DNA of 64,000 nucleotides from Actinomycetota bacterium. GTDB lineage: Bacteria; Actinomycetota; Thermoleophilia; Gaiellales; F1-60-MAGs149. The notes under the pieces were generated by a model. The model had not been told where the DNA came from. It worked only from the letters and a program-made list of their open reading frames with translations, and did not search any database. Shown here piece after piece: positions 8,490 through 17,220 of the stretch. The position numbers and the translations under genes were made by a program. Location of the stretch: the NCBI GenBank assembly GCA_009885805.1, contig VFJZ01000057.1, forward strand, positions 46,652 to 110,651. The letters run 5' to 3'. Numbering within the stretch: the first letter of the stretch is position 1; each line of letters starts with the position of its first letter.

Positions 8490-9122
8490 GTGGCTGATCC
8501 CTCTGGGGGCCACACCGGGAACGAAGGAGCGGGCGCCGCCGGCGCTCACGTTGATCCGGCCAGCGCCCGCGCGGCCGTCTCTCGTGGACGCTTTCTGACC
8601 GGAGTCACGCTGGGACTCGGCGGCATCCTCGGCGCCGCCATCACCGTTCCCGCGATCGGGTTCGCTCTCGGGCCGTCGTTCGTGGGCGAAGAGTGGTACT
8701 GGGCCGACCTCGGCTCGGTCGACCTGTACAACGAGGAGTACACCCCCGTCATCTTCGAGCGGGGGCCGGGTGGCCACCTCGATCGTCGCGTCGCCTTCAT
8801 CCGGCGCGACGGGCCCGACGCCTTCACAGCGATCTCCAATACCTGCATGCATCTCGGCTGCCCGGTCGTCACGCGCGGCGGCGCCTTCGCCTGCCCGTGT
8901 CACGGCGGGCAGTACGACTCGGAGGGGCGCCGCACGCTCGGACCGCCGGTTCGACCGCTGAACCGCTTCGAGTTCAAGATCGAGGGCGGCAACCTGCTGC
9001 TCGGCCGCGTGTTCGCCGCCGAGGAGCGGGGCGACGAGGTCATCACGTCGAAGGTCTGGAAGGACCCCGGCCAGCAGGTCGAAGGTCTCCTGTCGTTCCT
9101 CTACCCGACGCCGCCGCGTTAG
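8490..9122 (+). CDS. qcrA: Rieske 2Fe-2S protein of menaquinol:cytochrome c reductase
   Basis: N-terminal TM, CMHLGCPV...CPCHGGQYD Rieske motifs; AGGAGG RBS upstream. Confidence 0.93.
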   Translation: MADPSGGHTGNEGAGAAGAHVDPASARAAVSRGRFLTGVTLGLGGILGAAITVPAIGFALGPSFVGEEWYWADLGSVDLYNEEYTPVIFERGPGGHLDRRVAFIRRDGPDAFTAISNTCMHLGCPVVTRGGAFACPCHGGQYDSEGRRTLGPPVRPLNRFEFKIEGGNLLLGRVFAAEERGDEVITSKVWKDPGQQVEGLLSFLYPTPPR

Positions 9123-9133
9123 GAGCTCCCGCG

Positions 9134-9847
9134 ATGGCACCCCCGATTCCAACTCCCAAAGAGGTTGTCCAGATCCCGCTCGACTGGGTCGAGGAGCGCT
9201 CCGGTCTCGTCTCGCTGCACAAGTACCTGCTGTTCCGGAACGTCCCGAAGGACATCTCGTGGCTCCAGACGCTCGGCTCGGCGCTGATCACGACGTTCAT
9301 GATCCAGGTCGTCACCGGCATCCTGCTCGCGATGTACTACCACCCGACGGCCGACGGCGCCTTCGAGTCGATCCGCTACATCACCGACGAGGCGACGCTC
9401 GGCTGGCTCGTACGAGGTATGCACAAGTGGGGATCGAGCATGTTCGTGATCCTCCTCTTCCTGCACATGGGCCGTGTGTTCCTGATGGGCTCGTACAAGT
9501 ATCCGCGGGAGATGACGTGGCTGACGGGAGCGATCCTCTTCCAGCTCGTGATGTTCATGTCGCTCACCGGCTACCTGCTGGTGTTCGACCAGCGCGCCTA
9601 CTGGGCGTCCGTCGTCGCCATCAACATCAACGGCACGGCGCCGATCCTGGGACCGTTCATCGCCGAGTTCCTCAAGGTCGGGCCGGAGTTCTCGGAGAAC
9701 ACCCTGTCGCGCTTCTACTCGCTGCACATGCTCGCCGTCCCCGGCGGCATCATTGCCATGATCGGCCTGCATCTGTACCTCGTGATCCGCCTCGGCGTCA
9801 CCTCACCGCCGTGGTCCAAACATCGCGCGAAGGCCGGTGACGTCTGA
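9134..9847 (+). CDS. qcrB: cytochrome b6-type subunit
   Basis: LQTLGSALITTFMIQVVTGILLAMYYHPTADGAFESIRYI...LHMGRVFLMGSYKYPREMTWLTG...LHMLAVPGG. Confidence 0.95.
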   Translation: MAPPIPTPKEVVQIPLDWVEERSGLVSLHKYLLFRNVPKDISWLQTLGSALITTFMIQVVTGILLAMYYHPTADGAFESIRYITDEATLGWLVRGMHKWGSSMFVILLFLHMGRVFLMGSYKYPREMTWLTGAILFQLVMFMSLTGYLLVFDQRAYWASVVAININGTAPILGPFIAEFLKVGPEFSENTLSRFYSLHMLAVPGGIIAMIGLHLYLVIRLGVTSPPWSKHRAKAGDV

Positions 9848-10713
9848 TGCCGCGACTGACTGCACGGGAGCGGCGCGAAGCCTACCAGCGCGAGCACGAC
9901 TTCCAGGTGAAGACCGGGAAGGCGTTCTTCCCGTACGCGATCTTCCACGACACGGTCGCCAGCCTCGTCACCGTCGTGCTGATCATGGGCATGTCGATCA
10001 TCTGGTGGGCCGACTTCGGACCGGTCCCCGACGATCCGGAAGCCGGCCGCGCCGGTGGCTTCCTCGGCCCCGCGTACGAGAATCGGGCCGACCCGGGCAC
10101 CGAGGAGTACGACCCGCGGCCCGAGTGGTACTTCTTCTTCCTCTTCCAGCTCCTCCGGATCTTCAAGGAGCCGGAGATGCTGCTGTTCGCGACCATCATC
10201 ATCCCGACGCTGCTGATGGTGCTGATGATGGCCTGGCCGTTCATCGATCGGCGGCCGGAGCGACGCGTCTCGCGGCGGCCGATCGCCATGGTGCTCGCGG
10301 TCGCGACACCCGTGGCCCTGATGTTCCTGACGTGGGAGGGCTCGAAAGCGCCGGCCGTCGGCGCCGCCTCGGACCATCCCGGTGCCGCCGCCTTCGCGAA
10401 CTTCCAGCCGTGCGGCACCTGCCACACGCTGGCTGACGCGGGCACGGGCGGTACCGTCGGGCCGAACCTCGACACCTCGAACCCCGACTACGCAACCGCC
10501 CTCGCCATCATCGCGGACGGCAAGGGTGCGATGCCGGCGTTCAAGGCGCAGGGTCTGACCGACGACCAACTCTCCTGTCTCGCCGGGTACATCGCGACCT
10601 GGGCCGGTGCGCAGGCAGGCGCGCCAGGGCCGAAGGCCCCGACGGCAGAGGGCTATCCCGACTCCTGTACCGCGGCCGGCCCCGACTACGCGGGCGCCGG
10701 CGCCGGCGGCTAG
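9847..10713 (+). CDS. qcrC: cytochrome b subunit IV fused to c-type cytochrome domain
   Basis: RADPGTEEYDPRPEWYFFFLFQLLRIFKE (subunit IV) followed by FQPCGTCHTLADAGTGGTVGPNL...MPAFKAQGLTDDQLSCLAGYI (CxxCH cytochrome c). Confidence 0.94.
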   Translation: MPRLTARERREAYQREHDFQVKTGKAFFPYAIFHDTVASLVTVVLIMGMSIIWWADFGPVPDDPEAGRAGGFLGPAYENRADPGTEEYDPRPEWYFFFLFQLLRIFKEPEMLLFATIIIPTLLMVLMMAWPFIDRRPERRVSRRPIAMVLAVATPVALMFLTWEGSKAPAVGAASDHPGAAAFANFQPCGTCHTLADAGTGGTVGPNLDTSNPDYATALAIIADGKGAMPAFKAQGLTDDQLSCLAGYIATWAGAQAGAPGPKAPTAEGYPDSCTAAGPDYAGAGAGG

Positions 10714-10968
10714 TGGTTCGACGCGGAAATGGGGTTGTGGTCGAGGTTCTTGGAGCGAGCGGGAGGATCGCCCGTCGCGCGGGGCTTGCTGGAGCAAGGG
10801 CAAGCGGCGGGCGGGTCGCCCGCGAAGCCCGCGGCTGCGCCGCTTGCGGCGCAGTTGTCGGTCGCCGGAGCGTGATGGTGCGGCGGGCTGCGGTTCGACC
10901 GCAGCGCCAGCATGCGCAGGACGATCCAGGGGCCTCCGAACGCCGCGCCATTTCGGGGGCGCACCACT
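10712..10968. mobile_element. MITE-like 257-bp structured element, copy A
   Basis: Imperfect terminal inverted repeats AGTGGTTCGACGCGGAAATGG / (rc right end) AGTGGTGCGCCCCCGAAATGG; strongly similar to the reverse complement of 63805-64000; contains palindrome TGCGCCGCTTGCGGCGCA. Confidence 0.8.
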
Positions 10969-10978
10969 GAGCGGCACC

Positions 10979-11004
10979 GGGCCGGGGCGGCGACGCCCGG
11001 GCCC
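10979..11004 (+). promoter_or_regulatory. GNRA-capped hairpin upstream of ubiX-like gene (terminator/attenuator candidate)
   Basis: GGGCCGGGGCG-GCGA-CGCCCGGGCCC, 11-bp stem with one G-G mismatch. Confidence 0.5.
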
Positions 11005-11021
11005 TGCGATCCTTCTGGCAT

Positions 11022-11612
11022 ATGCGTGTCTTTCTCGGCATCACCGGCGCCTCGGGCGCTCCGTACGCCGCTCGTGTCCTCGACGGCCTGACGGCCGCCG
11101 GCGCCGAGGTCGGGCTCTGCGTGTCGGCCGCCGGCGCCGAGGTGCTCGCCTGGGAGCTCTACCGCGACCGGACGCTGCCGGCGGACGTCGCCGTCGCCCG
11201 CCTCGTCGCCGAGCACGGCTCCGCTCGCGTCACCGTCTACGCCGAGGACGACTGGTTCTCACCCTATGCCTCGGGCTCCGCCCGCTGCGACGCGTACATC
11301 ATCTGCCCCTGCTCGATGGCGACGTGCGGCACGATCGCCTCGTCCGGACAGGCCAACCTCATCCACCGCGCCGCTGGCGTCGCCCTGAAGGAGGACCGCC
11401 GCCTCGTCCTCGTCCCGCGAGAGACGCCGCTGTCCGTCATCCATCTCCGCGCGCTACTCACGCTGCGGGAGGCGGGCGCGCTGGTGGCGCCGGCGATGCC
11501 GGGCTTCTACGGCCATCCCGATACCCTGACGGACGCGATCGACTTCGTGGCGGGCAAGGTGCTTGATCTGGTGGGTGTTGACAACGATCTGCTGAGGCGG
11601 TGGGGCGGATGA
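11022..11612 (+). CDS. UbiX family flavin prenyltransferase (MqnM-like by context)
   Basis: MRVFLGITGASGAPYAARVL...CPCSMATCGTIASSGQANLIHRAAGVALKEDRRLVLVPRETPLS. Confidence 0.95.
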   Translation: MRVFLGITGASGAPYAARVLDGLTAAGAEVGLCVSAAGAEVLAWELYRDRTLPADVAVARLVAEHGSARVTVYAEDDWFSPYASGSARCDAYIICPCSMATCGTIASSGQANLIHRAAGVALKEDRRLVLVPRETPLSVIHLRALLTLREAGALVAPAMPGFYGHPDTLTDAIDFVAGKVLDLVGVDNDLLRRWGG

Positions 11613-12352
11613 GCGGCGCGGCGCTCGAGCCGCGCGCCGCCGACGGCACGCTGCCGCCCGAGCGGGTGCAGGCGATGTTCGATCGCATCGCCCGCCCGTA
11701 CGACCTGATGAACCGCGCCATGACGGTCGGCCTCGATCGGCGCTGGCGCTCGCTCGCCGCGGACGAGGCCGGAGTCGGGTCGGGCGCCGCCGTCGCCGAC
11801 ATCTGCTGCGGGACGGGTGATCTCGCGCTGGAGCTGGCGGCGCGCGTCGGCGCCGCCGGCGAGGTCACCGGGATCGACTTCTCCGCCAACATGCTGACGA
11901 TCGCGCGGCAGAAGGCGGCCGACCGCGGCGTTGCGAACATACGCTTCGTCGCCGGCGACGCCCTCGCGCTGCCGATCGGCGATGACGAGGTCGCCGCGGC
12001 GACGATCGCCTTCGGCATGCGCAACCTCGCCGACCACGCGCAGGGCTTCCGGGAGCTCGCCCGGATCGTCCGTCCGGGCGGACGCGTCGTCTGCCTCGAG
12101 ATCACCACGCCGCGCAACGGTCTCGGACGGAGCTTCTACCGGCTCTGGTTCGACCGTCTCGTCCCCGCCATCGGCGGTCTCGTCGACCGCGGTGAGAACG
12201 CCTACTCCTACCTGCCGGCGTCGGTTCGGCGCTTTCCGCCGCCTGGCGAGCTCGGTGCCGTCATGTTCGCAGCCGGACTCGAGCGCGTCCGCTACCGGCT
12301 GCTGGCGGGTGGCATCGTCGCGCTGCACGTCGGCGAGGTGCCCCTCGCGTGA
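11609..12352 (+). CDS. menG: demethylmenaquinone methyltransferase (UbiE/MenG family)
   Basis: VQAMFDRIARPYDLMNRAMTVGLDRRWR, ADICCGTGDLALELAARV, ATGA overlap with ubiX-like gene. Confidence 0.92.
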   Translation: MSGAALEPRAADGTLPPERVQAMFDRIARPYDLMNRAMTVGLDRRWRSLAADEAGVGSGAAVADICCGTGDLALELAARVGAAGEVTGIDFSANMLTIARQKAADRGVANIRFVAGDALALPIGDDEVAAATIAFGMRNLADHAQGFRELARIVRPGGRVVCLEITTPRNGLGRSFYRLWFDRLVPAIGGLVDRGENAYSYLPASVRRFPPPGELGAVMFAAGLERVRYRLLAGGIVALHVGEVPLA

Positions 12353-13314
12353 GCGCGATCGACGAGATCTCCCTGCTCGCCGGGCCAGGCGTCCGCTCGT
12401 ACCTCGGCCGCCTCGAGGCGACCCTCGAAGCCGCGACGTCGTGGGGGGCCGGAGCGACGCCGGACGCCGCGCGCGACACGCTTGCCGCTGGCGGCAAGCG
12501 CCTGCGGCCCGTTCTCGTCTACCTGTCCGCGGCGGACCGGGACGGTGACGACCTCGTCGCGGCCGGCGCGGCGGTCGAGCTCGTCCACTCGGCGACGCTG
12601 GTCCACGACGACGTCCTCGACCGCTCCGCTCTGCGGCGCGGGCGGCCGACCGTCTGGGCGCTGCACGGCCCGGCGCGGGCGACGGCGACGGGCGACTACC
12701 TGTTCGCCCGCGCGTTCGCCCTGATGGTCGAGACCGGCGACGCCGCCGCGGTCACGGAGCTCGCCGAGTGCACGCTCGGGCTCGCCCGCGGCGAGGCCCT
12801 CCAGATGCAGCAGGCGCGTCGGCCCGACACGACGCCCGATCAGTACCTGGAGCGGTGCGGGCTCAAGACCGGCCTGCTGTTCGCCACCGCCTGTGCGCTC
12901 GGCGGTCGTCTCGGCGGCGTCCCTCCGACATTGCTGCCGGCGCTCCGGCGCTACGGACACGACCTGGGCCTCGCGTTCCAGCTGAGCGACGACGTGCTGG
13001 ACTGCGCCGGGTCGATCTCTGCCACCGGCAAGCCGATCGGCACCGACCTGCTCGACGGCACGGCGACGCTGCCCCTGCTCTACGCCGCCCGTCTCGACGT
13101 CGCCGTCGCGGCGGCGATCGCAAGGCGCCCGGAACCGGATGCCGTTCTCGGCCTGCTCACCCGCGTCGCCGACACCGGGGCGCTCGCGGCGGCACGCGCC
13201 ATCGCGCACGAGCACGCAGCGCGGGCCGAGGCTGCGCTCGACGATCTCGATGACCACCTCGACACCCGACCGCTCCGCGCCGTGGTCCGCGGAGTCGTCG
13301 ACCGGGAGGGATGA
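12349..13314 (+). CDS. polyprenyl diphosphate synthase
   Basis: GGKRLRPVLVYLSA, VHDDVLDRSALRRGRPT, LAFQLSDDVLD; GTGA overlap with menG. Confidence 0.93.
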   Translation: MSAIDEISLLAGPGVRSYLGRLEATLEAATSWGAGATPDAARDTLAAGGKRLRPVLVYLSAADRDGDDLVAAGAAVELVHSATLVHDDVLDRSALRRGRPTVWALHGPARATATGDYLFARAFALMVETGDAAAVTELAECTLGLARGEALQMQQARRPDTTPDQYLERCGLKTGLLFATACALGGRLGGVPPTLLPALRRYGHDLGLAFQLSDDVLDCAGSISATGKPIGTDLLDGTATLPLLYAARLDVAVAAAIARRPEPDAVLGLLTRVADTGALAAARAIAHEHAARAEAALDDLDDHLDTRPLRAVVRGVVDREG

Positions 13315-13363
13315 GCATGCAACGGTCGGAGCGAAGCGGAGGCCCTTGCGTGCGGTGGCGAAT

Positions 13364-13396
13364 GCCGTGCGACGATGCGACGAAGGAGCGCACGGC
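13364..13396 (+). promoter_or_regulatory. hairpin presenting the mqnE Shine-Dalgarno in its loop
   Basis: GCCGTGCG (13364-13371) / CGCACGGC (13389-13396), loop contains AAGGAG; ATG at 13397 directly abuts the stem. Confidence 0.5.
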
Positions 13397-14521
13397 ATGA
13401 GCATGGCGATCGCCACCACCCGCAATGCCGAACTCGTCGAGATCCGGGCCAAGGTCCTGGCTGGCGAACGCCTCGACCTCGACGACGGCATCGCGTTGCT
13501 CGAGTGCGATGACCTGCTCGGCCTCGGCGACCTCGCCGACACGGCGCGGCGCCTCCGCGGCGGCAGCGACGATGTCTTCTTCGTCAACAACCTGTACCTC
13601 AACCACACGACCGTCTGTCGCGTGAAGTGCAAGTTCTGCGCCTTCGCGCGCACCTCGAAGCAGGCCGATGCCGAGACGTGGGAGATCGACGATCTCGTCG
13701 CCAAGGCGGTGAAGATCCGCTCCCACCAGGAGTTCAGTGAGATCCACATGGTGGGCGGCGAGAGCCCGCATCTGGACTTCCAGTACTACCTCGACATCAC
13801 GCAGTCGCTGCGCGAGGCGATGCCCGACGTCCACCTGAAGCTGTTCACGGCGTCCGAGATCCACCACATGACGAAGCTGTCGGGATTGACGCACCGCGAG
13901 GTGCTGGAGCAGTTGATCGCCGTTGGCCTCGACACGCTCCCCGGTGGCGGCGCGGAGGTGTTCTCGCCGCGCGTGCGGAAGATCATCGCTCCCGGCAAGG
14001 AGCCGGGGCAGACGTGGCTCGAGACCCACCGGACCGCGCACGGCCTCGGGCTGAAGACGCACTGCACGATGCTCTACGCCCATGTCGAGACGTTCGAGGA
14101 GCGCATCGAGCACCTCCTCGCGTTGCGCGACCTCCAGGACGAGACCGGCGGGTTCATGGCCTTCATCCCGCTCCCGTTCCATCCCGAGAACACCGTCTTC
14201 GAGCGGCGCGGCTGGAAGTTCACGACCGGGATGGACGATCTCAAGATGATCGCCGTGTCGCGGCTCATGCTCGACAACATCGAGCACGTCAAGGCCTACT
14301 GGATCATGATCTCGACGCCGCTCGCGCAGGTGGCGCTGCATTTCGGTGCGAACGACATCCAGGGGACCGTCGTCGAGGAGAAGATCGCGCACGCTGCCGG
14401 CGCCGTCACGCCCACCGAGGCGAAGGTCGCCGATCTCGTCCGCGTCATCCGCGAGGCCGGGCGCCGCCCGGTGCAGCGCGACACCTTCTACCGAACACTG
14501 CGAACCTTCGACGCGCCATGA
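13397..14521 (+). CDS. mqnE: aminofutalosine synthase (radical SAM)
   Basis: LNHTTVCRVKCKFCAFAR radical SAM motif; HMVGGESPH, GVDTLPGGGAE-type sequence, PIPFHPENT-like PLPFHPENT. Confidence 0.93.
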   Translation: MSMAIATTRNAELVEIRAKVLAGERLDLDDGIALLECDDLLGLGDLADTARRLRGGSDDVFFVNNLYLNHTTVCRVKCKFCAFARTSKQADAETWEIDDLVAKAVKIRSHQEFSEIHMVGGESPHLDFQYYLDITQSLREAMPDVHLKLFTASEIHHMTKLSGLTHREVLEQLIAVGLDTLPGGGAEVFSPRVRKIIAPGKEPGQTWLETHRTAHGLGLKTHCTMLYAHVETFEERIEHLLALRDLQDETGGFMAFIPLPFHPENTVFERRGWKFTTGMDDLKMIAVSRLMLDNIEHVKAYWIMISTPLAQVALHFGANDIQGTVVEEKIAHAAGAVTPTEAKVADLVRVIREAGRRPVQRDTFYRTLRTFDAP

Positions 14522-15294
14522 TCCGCCTCGGCCGCGTCGACTACATCAACACCTTCCCGCTGGCGTGGAGCCTCGCGCGCCACCTCGACCCGGGTGAGGT
14601 CAGCGAGGTGGTCGGCGTTCCGACCGCCCTGAACGCGATGCTCCGCGCAGGCGAGGTCGACGTGGCGAACGTCTCCAGCATCGAGTACGGGCGCAACCAC
14701 GCCTCCTACGTGTTGCTGCCCTCGCTCTGCGTCGGCTCCGACGGCGCCGTGGAGTCCGTGCAGCTGGTGACGGACGTGCCGCTGCCGGCCGTCCGCAGCG
14801 TCGCCGCGACCAGCCAGAGCGCCTCCTCGGTCGTGCTCGTCCGCATCCTGCTCCCGCACGCGGAGATCCGGTCGGAGGGCGAGTCCGCCGATGCGCGTCT
14901 GCTGATCGGCGACGACGCGCTGCGCTCGGCGTTCGACGATCCGATGCCGCACCACGACCTCGGTGCGCTGTGGCGGGAGCGCACCGGCCTGCCGATGGTG
15001 TTCGCGGTCTGGGCGGCCAGACGAGGAACGCCGGGTCTCGACGCCCTCGACCGCGCGCTCGCCGAGGCTGTCACCGACGCCCACGAGCACTCGGCGGCGG
15101 TGGCGCGCTCGGCGGCGGCCAGGTACGGCTACCCGGCCGGGTTCCTGGCCCGGTACTTCGAGAAGCTGCGCTACCGGTTCGCGGAGCGCGAGCGTGCCGG
15201 CCTGGCACGGTTCCTCGCCCTCGCCAACGAGGCCGGGCTGATCGAGGACACCCCTGAACTCCGCTTCGTCGCCGACCTCGAGCCGGTGTCGTGA
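14518..15294 (+). CDS. mqnA: chorismate dehydratase
   Basis: RLGRVDYINTFPLAWSL...GVPTALNAMLRAGEVDVANVSSIEYGRN...LLIGDDAL; flanked by mqnE and mqnC. Confidence 0.92.
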   Translation: MIRLGRVDYINTFPLAWSLARHLDPGEVSEVVGVPTALNAMLRAGEVDVANVSSIEYGRNHASYVLLPSLCVGSDGAVESVQLVTDVPLPAVRSVAATSQSASSVVLVRILLPHAEIRSEGESADARLLIGDDALRSAFDDPMPHHDLGALWRERTGLPMVFAVWAARRGTPGLDALDRALAEAVTDAHEHSAAVARSAAARYGYPAGFLARYFEKLRYRFAERERAGLARFLALANEAGLIEDTPELRFVADLEPVS

Positions 15295-16394
15295 TGGCCA
15301 TCGCAACGTCCACCCGGACGGTCGCTGACGTGCTCGAGCGCGCGCTGCAGGGCGAGCGGATCTCCGACGACGACGCGCTCGTCCTGCTCGGCAGCCGTGA
15401 CCTCGTAGCGATCGGTCAGGTCGCTGACGAGTTCCGGAATCGCAAGACCAACGCGGACGAGGTGACGTTCGTCGTCGACCGCAACATCAACTACAGCAAC
15501 GTCTGCGTCACCGATTGCCACTTCTGCGCGTTCTACCGCCTGCCCGGCGACGTCCGCGAGGGGTACACGCTGCCGAAGCCGGTGATCTTCAAGAAGATCG
15601 CCGAGACGCTCGCGATCGGTGGGACCGGCGTCCTGATGCAGGGCGGGCACAACCCCGATCTCGGCATCGAGTGGTACGAGGACCTGTTCCGCTCGATCAA
15701 GGAGCGATACCGGGTGCACCTGCACGCGCTGTCGCCGCCGGAGATCCAGTTCATTTCGCGGCGATCGAAACTGTCCGTGCCGACGGTGCTGTCGCGCCTG
15801 CGCGACGCCGGCCTCGACTCGCTCCCCGGCGGCGGCGGCGAGATCCTCGTCGATCGCGTGCGTCGCATCATCGCGCCGAAGAAGACGAAGTCGGCCGACT
15901 GGCTCGGCGTCATGCGCCACGCCCACCGGCTCGGTATCTCGACCTCGGCGACGATGATGTACGGCCATGTCGAGACGGTGGCCGAGCGGGTCGAACACCT
16001 CCGCCGGATCCGCGACCTCCAGGACGAAGCGCCCGGGTTCCGCGCCTTCATCTCGTGGACCTTCCAGCCCGACAACACGCGGCTCGGCCAGACCGTGACC
16101 GATACGCCCACCTCATTTGACTACCTCATTACCCAGGCCGTCTCCCGGATCTACCTCGACAACGTGGACCACATCCAGTCGTCGTGGGTGACGCAGGGCA
16201 TGAAGATCGGCCAGGTCGCGCTGCATTTCGGTGCTGACGACCTCGGCTCCGTGATGCTCGAGGAGAACGTCGTCTCCGCCGCCGGCACGACGTACCGCGC
16301 CACGGTCGAGGACTTCTGCCGGGTTATCCGCGCGGCCGGCTACCGTCCGGTGCAGCGTGACACCCTCTACCGCCGTATCCGTGACGACTTCTGA
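15294..16394 (+). CDS. mqnC: cyclic dehypoxanthinyl futalosine synthase (radical SAM)
   Basis: RNINYSNVCVTDCHFCAFYR, GVLMQGGHNPDLGIEWYEDL, DSLPGGGGEILVDRVR. Confidence 0.94.
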   Translation: MAIATSTRTVADVLERALQGERISDDDALVLLGSRDLVAIGQVADEFRNRKTNADEVTFVVDRNINYSNVCVTDCHFCAFYRLPGDVREGYTLPKPVIFKKIAETLAIGGTGVLMQGGHNPDLGIEWYEDLFRSIKERYRVHLHALSPPEIQFISRRSKLSVPTVLSRLRDAGLDSLPGGGGEILVDRVRRIIAPKKTKSADWLGVMRHAHRLGISTSATMMYGHVETVAERVEHLRRIRDLQDEAPGFRAFISWTFQPDNTRLGQTVTDTPTSFDYLITQAVSRIYLDNVDHIQSSWVTQGMKIGQVALHFGADDLGSVMLEENVVSAAGTTYRATVEDFCRVIRAAGYRPVQRDTLYRRIRDDF

Positions 16395-16584
16395 GGGCGG
16401 GCGGCACGTGCTGTACATCTGGACGCCGACCGGCTACCGGCTCGAAGAGCGGGAGGGGCCCGTGCCCCGGCTCGGCGACGTCGTCGATCTCGGTGCGTTC
16501 GGCCGCCAGACGGTCCAGAAGATCGGAGCGTCCCCGTTCCCCGCCGACGCGCGCCCCTGCGCCTTCCTGACGGCGGAGCCGTGA
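16381..16584 (+). CDS. small conserved-looking protein of unknown function, about 67 aa
   Basis: GTG start within 3' end of mqnC, GTGA overlap with the next gene; VLYIWTPTGYRLEEREGPVPRLGDVVDLGAFGRQTVQKIG. Confidence 0.5.
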   Translation: MTTSEGGRHVLYIWTPTGYRLEEREGPVPRLGDVVDLGAFGRQTVQKIGASPFPADARPCAFLTAEP

Positions 16585-17213
16585 CCGTGCCGCTCCTCTC
16601 GGTTCTGCAGGTGCTCGTCGACTTCGTGACGGAGTCGATCGGTGATCACGGTGTCCTGGCCGTGTTCATCCTGATGGCGCTCGAGTCTGCCTGCATCCCG
16701 GTACCGAGCGAGGTGATCCAGCTCTTCGCGGGCTACCTCGTCTCGCAGGACCGCATGGGTCTCGTCGCCGCGATCCTCGCCGGGACGCTCGGCAATGTCG
16801 TCGGTTCGTGGGTCGCCTGGGGGGTCGGCGCCCGCGGTGGCCGTCCCTTCATCGAGCGACACGGACGCTACCTGCACGTCACGCCGAAGCGGATGGCACT
16901 CGCCGACCGCTGGTTCGAGCGGTACGGCAACCGCGTCGTCTTCTGGTCGCGGATGCTGCCGATCGTCCGTACCTTCATCTCGCTGCCGGCGGGCGTCGCG
17001 CGGATGCCGTTCGGTCGCTTCACGATCTACACCTTCTTCGGCGCGCTGCCGTGGTGCGCGATGCTGACGCTGCTGGGCGTCAAGGTCGGCGAGAACTGGG
17101 AGACGTGGGAGGGGCGCCTCAAGTACTTCGACTACTTCGTGGCGGCGGTGCTCGTCGCCGGCACCGTCTGGCTGATCGTCCGCTGGCGCCGTCAGCCGGT
17201 CGCGGCCGCGTAG
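16581..17213 (+). CDS. DedA family membrane protein
   Basis: FILMALESACIPVPSEVIQLFAGYL, GNVVGSWVAWGVGARGGRPFIERHGRY, RMLPIVRTFISLPAGVARMP. Confidence 0.92.
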   Translation: MTVPLLSVLQVLVDFVTESIGDHGVLAVFILMALESACIPVPSEVIQLFAGYLVSQDRMGLVAAILAGTLGNVVGSWVAWGVGARGGRPFIERHGRYLHVTPKRMALADRWFERYGNRVVFWSRMLPIVRTFISLPAGVARMPFGRFTIYTFFGALPWCAMLTLLGVKVGENWETWEGRLKYFDYFVAAVLVAGTVWLIVRWRRQPVAAA

Positions 17214-17220
17214 CCGGGAC

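Noticed and set aside
10541-11216. Short ORFs across the intergenic element (for example MLRGDEA.../MVRRGNG...)
   Set aside because: They run through a repeat with hairpins and terminal inverted repeats; coding potential is coincidental.
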